DNA from: JALYUM01 sp036688685
GTDB taxonomy: Bacteria > Pseudomonadota > Gammaproteobacteria > Burkholderiales > Burkholderiaceae_D
Length of the DNA: 64,000 nucleotides
Direction of reading: 5' to 3'
NCBI RefSeq assembly: GCF_036688685.1
Contig: NZ_JAQQPS010000017.1
Location: 1 to 64,000 of the forward strand
Below the pieces are notes generated by a model, which did not search any database, had not been told where the DNA came from, and saw only the letters and a program-made list of their open reading frames with translations. Within the stretch, counting starts at the first letter, position 1; each line of letters starts with the position of its first letter. Shown in pieces: positions 8,306-16,642 of the stretch. The position numbers and the translations under genes are program-made.

Positions 8306-9403
8306 TCAGTCGAAAACCGGCGTTTCGACGCCGAGGATCTTGTGCAGCTTCGGCGAGGTCGTCGTGTATTGCATGTGAATCTTCTTGTCAGGGAAGATGT
8401 ACGGCGCGGCGCCGAACGCGGCCAGCGCGGCTTCATGGAAACCCGACAGGATCAGCTTTTTCTTGCCCGGGTAAGTGTTGATGTCGCCCACGGCGAAGAT
8501 GCCCGGCACATTGGTTTCAAACTTTTCCGTGCTCTGCACCTTCAGCTGACGGCGTTCGATGTCGAGGCCCCAGTCGGCGATCGGGCCTAGCTTTGGCGAC
8601 AGGCCGAAGAAGACCATCAGCATGTCCAGCGGCACGCGGCGCGTGACGCCGTCCGGGCCGGTCACCTTGATTTCGGACAGCTGGCCGTCTTTTTCGTCGA
8701 ATCCGCTGATCTGGCCGGTGATCAATTGCATTTCGTATTCGTCGCACAGGGCTTTCATCTTGGCGACCGAGGCTGGCGCGGCGCGGAAGTCGTCGCGGCG
8801 GTGCAGCAGCACGACGGATTCCGCCTTGCCGACGAAGTTCAGGGCCCAGTCGAGGGCCGAATCGCCGCCGCCGCAGATGACCAGGTTCTTGCCGTGAAAC
8901 TGGGCCGGATCCTTGACGCGGTAGTGCAGTTGCGTGCCGTGGAACTTGTCGATGCCCTCGACCTTGATGGTGCGCGCCTGGAACGAGCCGACGCCGGCAG
9001 CGATGAAGATGGTCTTGGTGATAAAGCGCGTGCCGGTCGATGTCTCGACATTGAAACGGTTGTCTTCACGCCGTTGTACGCCGGTGACTTCCTGCGACAG
9101 GTGGAAGGTTGGCTCGAACGGCTCGATCTGTTTCAGCAGGTTGTCGGTCAATTCCTGGCCGGTGCAGACAGGTACGGCCGGGATATCGTAGATCGGCTTG
9201 TCGGGATACAGCTCCACGCACTGGCCGCCGACGGCTGCCAGTGAATCGATGACGTGAGCCTTGATTTCCAGCAGGCCCAATTCGAAGACCTGGAACAGGC
9301 CGACCGGACCGGCGCCGATGATGACGGCGTCGGCCTCGATGGCGCCGGCAAAAGAACTGTTGGGAGCGATGCTGCCCGCTTCATGGGTGGCATTGATAGT
9401 CAT
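8306..9403 (-). CDS. Ferredoxin/flavodoxin-NADP+ reductase, thioredoxin-reductase-like type
   Basis: A 365-residue FAD/NAD(P) oxidoreductase with an N-terminal GAGPVG dinucleotide fold (about residues 29-34), the GGQCxxLYPDKPIYDIP segment, a second nucleotide motif GGGDSALD, and the C-terminal GDINTYPGKKKLILSGFHEAALAA. It lacks the CxxC redox motif of thioredoxin reductase. This matches the TrxR-like ferredoxin-NADP+ reductases (YumC type) found in Betaproteobacteria. The ferredoxin gene fdxA lies just upstream on the same strand, a likely redox partner. The start at 9403 precedes a typical disordered N-terminal extension of about 22 residues. Confidence 0.9.
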   Translation of the reverse strand: MTINATHEAGSIAPNSSFAGAIEADAVIIGAGPVGLFQVFELGLLEIKAHVIDSLAAVGGQCVELYPDKPIYDIPAVPVCTGQELTDNLLKQIEPFEPTFHLSQEVTGVQRREDNRFNVETSTGTRFITKTIFIAAGVGSFQARTIKVEGIDKFHGTQLHYRVKDPAQFHGKNLVICGGGDSALDWALNFVGKAESVVLLHRRDDFRAAPASVAKMKALCDEYEMQLITGQISGFDEKDGQLSEIKVTGPDGVTRRVPLDMLMVFFGLSPKLGPIADWGLDIERRQLKVQSTEKFETNVPGIFAVGDINTYPGKKKLILSGFHEAALAAFGAAPYIFPDKKIHMQYTTTSPKLHKILGVETPVFD

Positions 9404-9529
9404 GCGCGATTCCTGTTGATTTTGAGGTGTTTCGGTGGCGCGTAGTGTGCCACGGATGGCGCGCGCCTGCTTGCGGGCTGCTCGAGCCGCAAAGGTATGC
9501 CAACGCCGTTTGTGAACGGCGCCTTGTGT

Positions 9530-9853
9530 TTAACGTACCAGCTGGCCGAGCTTTTCCTTGACGTCTTTCCACTGGTCCGCATCGGGCAGTGGCGCCTTGG
9601 TCTTCGTAATCGAAGGCCAGGTACGCGCAAGGTCGATGTTGATCTTGATGAAGTTCATCTGCTCGGACGGCACGTCTTCCTCGGCGAAGATGGCATTTAC
9701 CGGGCACTCGGCCACGCAGACGGCGCAATCGATGCACTCGTCGGGGTCGATGACCAGGAAATTTGGGCCTTCCCGGAAACAATCTACCGGGCATACATCA
9801 ACGCAATCGGTGTAGCGACAGCTGATGCACGATTCGGTGACAACGTGGGTCAT
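9530..9853 (-). CDS. fdxA: Seven/eight-iron ferredoxin FdxA
   Basis: A 107-residue low-potential ferredoxin. The N-terminal cluster motif CISCRYTDCVDVCPVDCF is the spacing typical of a [3Fe-4S]/[4Fe-4S] FdxA, and the second motif CIDCAVCVAECP binds a [4Fe-4S] cluster. The family's C-terminal extension (about residues 60-107) is present. It lies 126 nt upstream of the ferredoxin-NADP reductase on the same strand, so they may share a transcript. Confidence 0.96.
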   Translation of the reverse strand: MTHVVTESCISCRYTDCVDVCPVDCFREGPNFLVIDPDECIDCAVCVAECPVNAIFAEEDVPSEQMNFIKINIDLARTWPSITKTKAPLPDADQWKDVKEKLGQLVR

Positions 9854-10079
9854 AACGTTCCTATCAATTTATTGTGTGGTGCGAGGGTGCAGCGCGTCGG
9901 GACGAACGAAACCCGCCTGACTTGGCAAAGCACTGTATTTTAGGGCAATTTCGCTCTCACGACAAATGGGGCTTAGACGCAAATCGAATAAGCAAATGTG
10001 GTCGGTGCTTGATCACCGGCGCATCCTGGCTGTGCCAAGGCTTTGCATTGAAAGGTGAACTTTCACGTGGGATTGGTCC

Positions 10080-11474
10080 TTACCCCGCTGGCCCGGTCCG
10101 CCCATGCTGCGCGCACCACTGCGCCAGTGCATTGACTTCCTGCGCCAGGATCGCCTCAATGTTGTAATACTCCGGCAAGTTCATGGTGCCGCAGCAGGCG
10201 CGCCGGTCTTGCACCGTGCCGGGGGCATCGACCACCGCCGGCGCCAGCGCCACGTTCGGCACGTCCTGCGGCGCCGGCGCGGGCGCCGTCACCACCACTT
10301 CCACCACCTCGCGCGCACTGAAGCGGTCGCGGATGAAGCTGGCGTAGTCGGGCGGTTTGGCATCGCGCGCGACCAGCGCATGCATTTGCACCACCACATC
10401 GGCATACGTGGCGGCCCGGTCCGGTGCCGCAATCAGGCTGCGCAGCACCAGCCCGCGCAGGTAAGCGCCCACTCTGTGCAGCACGGCGGCGTCGTCTTCG
10501 AGCGCCGGATTGCGCTCGAAGGCGAACAGGTCGGCCAGGATGTCGTAGATGGCGCCCGTAAAAACCTGGGACAGCGCGTGCACCTCGTTGCCCGCATCGG
10601 ACAGGGTCAGGTTGTTGTCGGCGTTGCGCAGTCCGGTGGTGGTGCCGAGCGAGAGGCCGAACTGCTCGGCGATGTCGGCCAAAAACGTCTTGTCGTGCAG
10701 GCGCGCCTTGGTCTGGGCAATCACCGCTTCGCACTGATCGAGTTGCGCCAGGGCCAGAAAGATGGCGGTCAGGTCGCCGAACGACTCGTGCAGGCCGCCG
10801 GTCTGCGGCGGGTTGTCAGCCAGCAGCCAGTTCGGTTTCAGGCCATCGAGCACCGCGTGGCCGGTCTCGTGCGAGACGATGTCGAACGAGCGGCAGGTGT
10901 AGACCCGCTCTTTCTGACCAGTGGGGATGAAGTCGCCGAATTTCAGGCAGCCCTGCGCGCGGCTGTAGAACGCGTTCATTACGTTCGGCAAGCCGTACGG
11001 GAACACTTGCAGCGGGGCCGTGTCGACGCTGCTGTTCCATTGCCAGGGCAGCGGCATCTCGGCACCGGCGGCGGACAAGGCGCGCTGGTACATCGTCAAG
11101 GTCTGGCGCACGACGGCGAAGGTGTGGACCGCGTCGAATTGGGGCGTGTCGGGCTGCGCCACGAAGTCGCCGAACGCATTCGGCGCCACCGGGTCGATGC
11201 CGGCGCCGGACGCGATACGCGCGTCGCGCGGACCGTCCAGGATCAGACCGGGCAAGAACGCCTTCCTGGTGCCGATTTCGTCAACTGACGGATCCTGTTT
11301 CCACATCAGCACGCGCGCGCCGAAGGCGTAGGGCAGGGGCACCGGCGTGTCGGCAGCGCCGGGCGCACCGGCACGAGGTGTGCCGGGCTGGTCGAGCAAC
11401 TGGGCGGTCTTGCGGTGCTGGCGGTATGCGGCGGTGGGAGTCGGGATATAGCCGACCGGGGGTGCTTGCTCCAT
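10080..11474 (-). CDS. Gluzincin-type zinc metallopeptidase, uncharacterised
   Basis: A 464-residue protein with the zinc motif HETGH (His202-Glu203-His206) and a third ligand candidate, Glu230, in GGLHESFGDLTAIF 24 residues later. This is the gluzincin (M4/M36-like) arrangement. No signal peptide is visible: the N-terminus is proline-rich and polar, and the start at 11474 has a clear GAGGAG ribosome-binding site. The N-terminal domain resembles the propeptide-plus-beta domain of thermolysin relatives only loosely. A Cys-Cys pair near residue 430 and a C-terminal helix follow. Substrate and location are unknown. Confidence 0.8.
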   Translation of the reverse strand: MEQAPPVGYIPTPTAAYRQHRKTAQLLDQPGTPRAGAPGAADTPVPLPYAFGARVLMWKQDPSVDEIGTRKAFLPGLILDGPRDARIASGAGIDPVAPNAFGDFVAQPDTPQFDAVHTFAVVRQTLTMYQRALSAAGAEMPLPWQWNSSVDTAPLQVFPYGLPNVMNAFYSRAQGCLKFGDFIPTGQKERVYTCRSFDIVSHETGHAVLDGLKPNWLLADNPPQTGGLHESFGDLTAIFLALAQLDQCEAVIAQTKARLHDKTFLADIAEQFGLSLGTTTGLRNADNNLTLSDAGNEVHALSQVFTGAIYDILADLFAFERNPALEDDAAVLHRVGAYLRGLVLRSLIAAPDRAATYADVVVQMHALVARDAKPPDYASFIRDRFSAREVVEVVVTAPAPAPQDVPNVALAPAVVDAPGTVQDRRACCGTMNLPEYYNIEAILAQEVNALAQWCAQHGRTGPAG

Positions 11475-11655
11475 GACTGCTCCTCAAAAGATCTGCTGAG
11501 ACATGCTCTGGAGAAATGGTCGCGGGTTATCAACAGACCATATTGATGCGGATCAATTGCGCTTGAATAAAGAACCCTGTTGGCATCATCAGAATGCAAC
11601 TGGCATCATGGCGGATTGCCTGGCGTGTCGACCAGGCGCACTCGGAAAGAATGGC

Positions 11656-11937
11656 ATGGCAGAGATCAGTATCGTGCAGGAACACAGCATGACGGCACCA
11701 ATGGCGCGCGCGGCGGCGCAGAAGGTCGCGGACAAGTTTGCCACCGAATATGGCGTGGCATGCCGCTGGGAGGGGGAGAACGTGCTGCGCTTCGAACGCA
11801 CCGGCGTGGACGGCGCGCTGACCCTGGGCGAACATCGCGCCGCCCTGCGCATCAAGCTGGGCTTTTTGATGGGCGCTTTTGCCGGCGCGATCGAATCGAA
11901 AGCCGCCGACAAGATGCGCCGGGTTTTCAGTACTTAG
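11656..11937 (+). CDS. Polyhydroxyalkanoic acid system family protein
   Basis: A 93-residue protein matching the PHA granule-region family (PHA_gran_rgn, PF09650 as remembered). It begins MAEISIVQEHSM, continues with ARAAAQKVADKFATEYG and then FERTGVDGALTL, and ends with KLGFLMGAFAGAIE, which closely follows the family pattern. Members are encoded in PHA-producing bacteria, with no assigned reaction. An earlier in-frame start (11503) lacks family support; the ATG at 11656 has GGAAAG 7 nt upstream. Its stop overlaps the convergent acyl-CoA-binding gene by 4 nt. Confidence 0.85.
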   Translation: MAEISIVQEHSMTAPMARAAAQKVADKFATEYGVACRWEGENVLRFERTGVDGALTLGEHRAALRIKLGFLMGAFAGAIESKAADKMRRVFST

Positions 11938-12188
11938 TCTTGCAGGTCTGCTACCAGGTCGATGTATTGCTGCATGGCGTCGTCCTGCGAGGTGCCTTTC
12001 AGCGCCTCCCATGCATCGAACTTGGCGCGGCCGATCATGTCGGTGAAGCCCGGGCGCTCGCCGCTGGCGTCGCCTTTCGAACCCTGCTTGAACAAGGCGT
12101 ACATTTTCAACATGGTCATGTTGTCAGGACGCTCGGACAGGTTTTTCGAATCGGCCTGGGCCTGGGTAAATTGGTCTTGCAAGCTCAT
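11934..12188 (-). CDS. Acyl-CoA-binding protein
   Basis: An 84-residue four-helix acyl-CoA-binding protein (ACBP). Conserved features are the start MSLQDQFTQAQ, the NMTMLKMYALFKQGSKGD segment (the tyrosine and lysines that contact the CoA head group) and FDAWEALKGTSQDDAMQQYI. It binds long-chain acyl-CoA esters in the cytoplasm. The ATG at 12188 matches the family start; a longer in-frame start at 12251 adds unrelated residues. It is convergent with, and overlaps by 4 nt, the PHA-system gene. Confidence 0.95.
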   Translation of the reverse strand: MSLQDQFTQAQADSKNLSERPDNMTMLKMYALFKQGSKGDASGERPGFTDMIGRAKFDAWEALKGTSQDDAMQQYIDLVADLQD

Positions 12189-12291
12189 GGGGAAACTCCT
12201 GGTTAAGTAAAAATCAAAGCGCAGGGATGGTAGCGCACGGGTGCGTTGCACACGGGCTTTTGAGCAGAACTTTAGAGGGGATCTTCAGGAG

Positions 12292-12349
12292 CAGCGTGCG
12301 CACAGCAGGCGCGCACGCTGTCAAGTCATGGTTCCCGGCGAGCGCCGGG
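12292..12349. repeat. Paired palindromes (BIME-like)
   Basis: Two GC-rich inverted repeats lie side by side. One has a 10-bp stem CAGCGTGCGC/GCGCACGCTG (12292-12301 with 12311-12320). The other has a 7-bp stem CCCGGCG/CGCCGGG (12334-12340 with 12343-12349). They sit immediately downstream of the FKBP gene on its strand. The second resembles the palindromes at 1302 and 21391. The first may also act as a terminator, but it lacks a T-tract. Confidence 0.65.
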
Positions 12350-12357
12350 ACAGGGCT

Positions 12358-12711
12358 TTAAACCGCCAACAGTTCGACGTCGAAAATCAGCGTCGCGTTC
12401 GGTGGAATCACGCCGCCGGCGCCGCGCGCGCCATAGCCCAGCGCTGCTGGAATGGTCAAACGGCGCTGGCCGCCGACTTTCATGCCTTGCACGCCTTCAT
12501 CCCAGCCCTTGATGACCTGGCCGGCGCCCAGCGAAAACTGGAACGGGTCGTTGCGGTCTTTGCTCGAATCGAATTTGGCGCCCTGGGTGCCGTCGTCGTT
12601 GCGCAGCCAGCCGGTGTAATGCACGGTCACGTGCTGGCCTGCTTTGGCCTCGGCGCCTTCGCCGCTGACGGTGTCGTCGTATTGCAAGCCGGAATCAGTA
12701 GTGGTCGACAT
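12358..12711 (-). CDS. FKBP-type peptidyl-prolyl cis-trans isomerase
   Basis: A 117-residue single-domain FKBP without a signal peptide, hence cytoplasmic. Active-site residues are visible in VTVHYTGWL, KFDSSKDRNDPFQFSLGAGQVIKGWDEGV, and the C-terminal YGARGAGGVIPPNATLIFDVELL. It probably assists protein folding. It is transcribed alone; the next plus-strand gene is divergent, about 180 nt away. Confidence 0.95.
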   Translation of the reverse strand: MSTTTDSGLQYDDTVSGEGAEAKAGQHVTVHYTGWLRNDDGTQGAKFDSSKDRNDPFQFSLGAGQVIKGWDEGVQGMKVGGQRRLTIPAALGYGARGAGGVIPPNATLIFDVELLAV

Positions 12712-12888
12712 AATTTTCCTTGTGTGGTTCGGTCTAAAAAGCGGATTGTAGACGATGGCATGTCATTTCGCTACGCGCACGCTTTTCACAAGGTTGTTGC
12801 ACCGTGGCTAGTATTCTCACCGACGCTCCTTGCGAGGGTGGGATTTCCACTTACAATAACGTTTTAGCCCCTTCAAGCGAACCACCCC

Positions 12889-13860
12889 ATGTTGCGCAGT
12901 TTTCGACAGCTCTGCCTGTCCGTTGTACTTCTCGGGGCCGCTGCGCCTGCCGTCCATGCGAATGTCGTCGTGGTGCTCAATTCGCGCGATGCGACGATCC
13001 AGTTGCTGGATCAGCAAACCTATGCCGACAAGGGCACCTTCGCCGTCGGCAAGGAGCCGCACCACCTGATGTCGACGCCGGATAATAAATCCCTGATCGT
13101 CGCCAGTTCGGTCGGCAACGAACTCATTTTCCTCGACCCGGTCACCGGCGTGCAGCAGGGCGTGGCCAAGGATGTGCTCGATCCCTACCAGATCGGTTTT
13201 TCGCCCGACCAGAAATGGTTCGTCTCGGCCGCGCTGCGCCTGGACCGGGTCGATATCTACCGCTTCGACGGCAAGCGGATGACGCTGGCCAAGCGCGTGC
13301 CGCTGGCCAAAATGCCGAGCCACATCGCGTTCAATGCCGACAGCAGCGTGGCCTTCATCACGCAGCAGGGCAACGACCAGGTCAGCGCCATCGACCTGGC
13401 CACGCAGACGGTCAAATGGACCATCCCGGTAGGCAAGCTGCCGGCCGGGATCGCCATGACGCCGGATAACAAGCACCTGCTGGTCGGCATCATGGGCAGC
13501 GATTACGTCGAAGTCATCGACTGGCGCACGGCCAAGACCGTCAAAACCATCAAGACCGGCGCGGGCGCGCACAACTTCCGCTCGCTGGGCGACAAGCGCC
13601 ACACGTTTGTGTCGAACCGGGTCAGCAATTCGATCAACATCATCGACACCGTCACCCTGGAAAACGTTGGCCAGATCAATGTGCCGGGCGGTCCCGACTG
13701 CATGGAACTGACCGCCGACGGCAAAACGCTGTGGACCACGCTGCGCTGGATCAAGAAGGTCGCCGTGATCGATGTGGCAAGCCGCAAGATCATCAAGATG
13801 ATCCCGGTGGGCCGTTCGCCGCACGGCGTGTTCTTCGCGAACGCAGCGCCGCGCGATTAG
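12889..13860 (+). CDS. YVTN-family beta-propeller protein, periplasmic
   Basis: A 323-residue protein with a signal peptide (about residues 1-24, ending VHA) followed by seven-bladed propeller repeats. Repeated motifs are of the type VVLNSRDATIQLLD, LIVASSVGNELIFLDPVTG, AFITQQGNDQVSAIDLATQ and HTFVSNRVSNSINIIDTVTLE. Such surface-layer/YncE-like propellers serve as protein-interaction or cofactor platforms; no catalytic residues can be assigned. It is the first gene of a four-gene operon: the deacetylase starts 23 nt after its stop. Confidence 0.88.
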   Translation: MLRSFRQLCLSVVLLGAAAPAVHANVVVVLNSRDATIQLLDQQTYADKGTFAVGKEPHHLMSTPDNKSLIVASSVGNELIFLDPVTGVQQGVAKDVLDPYQIGFSPDQKWFVSAALRLDRVDIYRFDGKRMTLAKRVPLAKMPSHIAFNADSSVAFITQQGNDQVSAIDLATQTVKWTIPVGKLPAGIAMTPDNKHLLVGIMGSDYVEVIDWRTAKTVKTIKTGAGAHNFRSLGDKRHTFVSNRVSNSINIIDTVTLENVGQINVPGGPDCMELTADGKTLWTTLRWIKKVAVIDVASRKIIKMIPVGRSPHGVFFANAAPRD

Positions 13861-13883
13861 GGGCCAACCTGGTGGCCACCCTT

Positions 13884-14657
13884 ATGCAAGCGCGCGCCAT
13901 CGCGGCCCTGGTGATGCTGGCAAGCGGTGCCCCGGTGCTGGCGGCGGCCCCCGCTGCCTGCAAAGCCACCGCCTATCTCACCTTCGACACCGGCAGCCAG
14001 TCGCAGGCCGAGCTGATTGCCGCCACGCTGAACAAACATGCCATCAAGGCGACTTTTTTTCTCGCCAACGAAAAGACCGTGCGCGGCGACTGGTCGCTCG
14101 ACCCGTCGTGGTCGGCCTACTGGAAGGCGCGCGTCGCCGAAGGCCACGCCATCGGCACCCACACCTTCGATCACGTCTACTGGCAACAGGATCTGGCGCA
14201 CGGCGCGATGCTGGTCAAGCCGCAGTTCGGCGCGCACGGTGGCCAGAAGCAGACGATGGATGCGGCCGCCTACTGCCGCGAACTGCGCCGCGTCGACACC
14301 CGCTTTGTCGAACTGACCGGCCACCACATCGATCCGATCTGGCGCGCCCCGGGTGGCCACACGTCGCCGAATACACTGGCGGCCGCGCAAGCATGCGGCT
14401 TCCGGCACGTGGCCTGGGCCCAGGCCGGCTTCAGTGGTGATGAAACATCGAGCGAAAAATTTTCGAATGCGCAGCTGTTGGCCGGCATGCTGAATCATCT
14501 CAAAGATGGCGACATCATCATGGGCCACATGGGCATCTGGTCGCGCAAGGACCCGTGGATGCCGGCCAACCTGGACCCCTTGATTGCCGGCCTGCAGCAG
14601 AAAGGCTTTTGTTTCGCTACACTGCGGGAACATCCCGACTACAAAAAGCATCCATGA
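13884..14657 (+). CDS. Polysaccharide deacetylase family protein (NodB homology)
   Basis: A 257-residue exported carbohydrate-esterase-4 family protein. The signal peptide is at about residues 1-20. Motif 1 is TFDTG instead of the usual TFDDG, motif 2 is the metal-binding H-x3-H in GTHTFDH, motif 3 is RAPGG, and a late motif is GDIIMGHMG. The family removes N- or O-acetyl groups from peptidoglycan or exopolysaccharide. The second aspartate of motif 1, normally a metal ligand, is Thr here, so activity may be altered. GTG 13872 is an alternative start. The stop overlaps the next gene by 4 nt (ATGA). Confidence 0.85.
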   Translation: MQARAIAALVMLASGAPVLAAAPAACKATAYLTFDTGSQSQAELIAATLNKHAIKATFFLANEKTVRGDWSLDPSWSAYWKARVAEGHAIGTHTFDHVYWQQDLAHGAMLVKPQFGAHGGQKQTMDAAAYCRELRRVDTRFVELTGHHIDPIWRAPGGHTSPNTLAAAQACGFRHVAWAQAGFSGDETSSEKFSNAQLLAGMLNHLKDGDIIMGHMGIWSRKDPWMPANLDPLIAGLQQKGFCFATLREHPDYKKHP

Positions 14658-15622
14658 TCGAGCATTTCGCAGATTGGTTCGGCATCGCCCAGGGCTGGCT
14701 GTTCGAGACCCTGATCGAACCTGTCATCTATTCCACCGGCTTTGGTGCCTATATCGAAGAAGCCTTCGAAGGCACCGAGTGGTTCATGATGGGCCTGCTC
14801 GAAGTGGCGGCGCTGTACATCATCCTGCGTCCGCTGGAGGCCATGATTCCGGTGCAGGCGCTGGCCGACAAGCGCGCCCGCCGGACCGATTTTATTTACA
14901 CCATGGTGCACCGGCTCGGCCTGTTTTCCATCGCCGCCTTCTTCACCCTCGATCCCTTGATGGACCATGTGGCCGGCCTGCTGCGCCTCGAAGGCGTGCA
15001 TCCGTTCAACCTGGAATCGATACTGCCAGGGATGTCGGCGGTGACCAGCTTTTTCATCTACCTGGTGGTGCTGGACTTTTTCGAATACTGGTACCACCGC
15101 GGTCAGCACAGCATTCGCCAGGGCTGGGCGCTGCACAGTCTGCACCACAGCCAGCGCGACATGAATCTGTGGAGCGACAACCGCAACCACCTGTTGGATG
15201 ACGTCACGCACGACATTTATCTGGCCGTGATCGCGCTGGCGATCGGCGTCGCCCCAGCGCAGTACGTGCTGCTGGTGTCGGTCTCGCGCGCACTGCAAAG
15301 CCTGCAGCACGCGAACGTGCGCATCCATTTCGGCGCTCTGGGCGAGCGCCTGCTGGTGTCGCCGCGCTTTCACCGCATGCACCACGCCATCGGCATCGGC
15401 CATGAATCAAAAGGCAAGGACACGCTGGGCGGCTGCAATTTCGGCGTGCTGCTGCCATGGTGGGACATCGCCTTCGGCAGCGCCAATTTCACGCCGCAGT
15501 TTGCCGCCACCGGCATCCGCGACCAGCTGGCCGGGCGCGACTACGGGCGCGGCTTCTGGCGCCAGCAGTGGCTCGGCCTGCACCGCCTGGCCGCCACCTT
15601 GCGCCGCCGCAAGGCGTCTTGA
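14654..15622 (+). CDS. Sterol desaturase / fatty acid hydroxylase family membrane protein
   Basis: A 322-residue integral membrane di-iron enzyme. The histidine motifs are visible: HRGQH (about residues 157-161), HSLHHSQ (about 170-176) and a late HRMHHA cluster near residue 240. Several hydrophobic segments precede and separate them. The family hydroxylates or desaturates lipids such as fatty acids, sterol-like compounds and carotenoids; the substrate is unknown. The ATG at 14654 overlaps the deacetylase stop by 4 nt, and its own stop overlaps the EI24 gene start, so three proteins are translationally coupled. Confidence 0.9.
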   Translation: MIEHFADWFGIAQGWLFETLIEPVIYSTGFGAYIEEAFEGTEWFMMGLLEVAALYIILRPLEAMIPVQALADKRARRTDFIYTMVHRLGLFSIAAFFTLDPLMDHVAGLLRLEGVHPFNLESILPGMSAVTSFFIYLVVLDFFEYWYHRGQHSIRQGWALHSLHHSQRDMNLWSDNRNHLLDDVTHDIYLAVIALAIGVAPAQYVLLVSVSRALQSLQHANVRIHFGALGERLLVSPRFHRMHHAIGIGHESKGKDTLGGCNFGVLLPWWDIAFGSANFTPQFAATGIRDQLAGRDYGRGFWRQQWLGLHRLAATLRRRKAS

Positions 15623-16446
15623 TGCGCGCCGTCTTTCCGTCCTATCGGCGCGCGCTGCGCGCGCAGTTCAGCCGCAAGATGCTGCTGCTGTCGGTGGCGC
15701 CGCTGCTCATGTCGGTGGTGCTGTGGGGCGTGGCGCTGACCTTCGGCGCACAGCCGCTGGTCGACACGGTGCAGGCCATCTTCACCGAGCATGGCTGGTT
15801 CGCCAGCGGCAGCAGCTGGATGCGCAGCATGGGCCTGGGCATGGTGCAAACCCTGGTGGTCCCGCTGGTCGCCTTGCTGTTGCTGCTGCCGCTGATGATC
15901 TGCACCTCGCTGCTGTTCATGGGCCTGGCCGCGATGCCCGCCATCGGCCGCCACGTCGGCACGCACGCCTACCCCGAGCTGGAAAAAAAGCACGGCGGCA
16001 GCCTCCTGGGCAGCGTGCTGGTCAACCTGTCGGCGGTGGTGGTATTCATCGTGCTGTGGCTGGTGACCTTGCCGCTGTACTTTTTTGCGCCGCTGGCGTT
16101 GCTGGTGCATGCCTTGCTGTGGGGTGCGCTGACGGCGCGCGTGATGAGCTACGACGCGCTGGCCGATTACGCCAGCGCCGACGAACTGCGCATCCTGCGC
16201 CAGCGCCACCGGCGCGCACTGCTGTTGATCGGCACGATCTCCGGCGCGGCCGGCGCCTTGCCCGGCATGGCGTGGATCGGCGGCGCCCTGATCTCGGTGG
16301 TGTTGTTTCCCGTACTAGCCTTGTTGTCGCTATGGCTTTACCTTGTGATATTCATCTTCACCGGGCTCTGGTTTCAGTACTACTGCCTGCATGCGCTGGC
16401 TGCCTTACGTGTTGAAAATCCCGACGTTGTTTTTATGCGAAAATGA
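15622..16446 (+). CDS. EI24 domain-containing membrane protein
   Basis: A 274-residue polytopic membrane protein of the EI24/CysZ-like family, with about six hydrophobic segments (for example LLLSVAPLLMSVVLWGVAL and VPLVALLLLLPLMICTSLLF). The C-terminal half contains the SYDALADYAS segment followed by basic residues. CysZ is a sulfate permease, but many EI24 proteins have no assigned substrate. The start ATG overlaps the preceding TGA (TGATG). It is the last gene of the 12.9-16.4 kb operon. Confidence 0.85.
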   Translation: MRAVFPSYRRALRAQFSRKMLLLSVAPLLMSVVLWGVALTFGAQPLVDTVQAIFTEHGWFASGSSWMRSMGLGMVQTLVVPLVALLLLLPLMICTSLLFMGLAAMPAIGRHVGTHAYPELEKKHGGSLLGSVLVNLSAVVVFIVLWLVTLPLYFFAPLALLVHALLWGALTARVMSYDALADYASADELRILRQRHRRALLLIGTISGAAGALPGMAWIGGALISVVLFPVLALLSLWLYLVIFIFTGLWFQYYCLHALAALRVENPDVVFMRK

Positions 16447-16642
16447 GCGGGTCAGATCAAATTAGTTGAACAGTGCTTCGTGCACGAGGTGTCGGTGTGG
16501 TGGAATGGTAGCTGCGGATGGCGGCTGTAGATACAGCTTGTCACCGTGACCAGCAACTACCTTTTACGCAACCTCGGCCACGCGCGGCACATGCTTGCAG
16601 CGTCGATGGCAGGGAAACAAGAATCATACCGATTGAATCATC

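Noticed and set aside
9502..9522. Hairpin after fdxA as a terminator
   Set aside because: A stem is present but no T-tract follows on the minus strand, so termination is not supported.
16490..16560. tRNA-Leu-like string (GGTGTGGTGGAATGGTAG) upstream of the PBP gene
   Set aside because: Only the D-arm region resembles a tRNA; no acceptor, anticodon or T-stem could be paired, so it is not reported as a gene.
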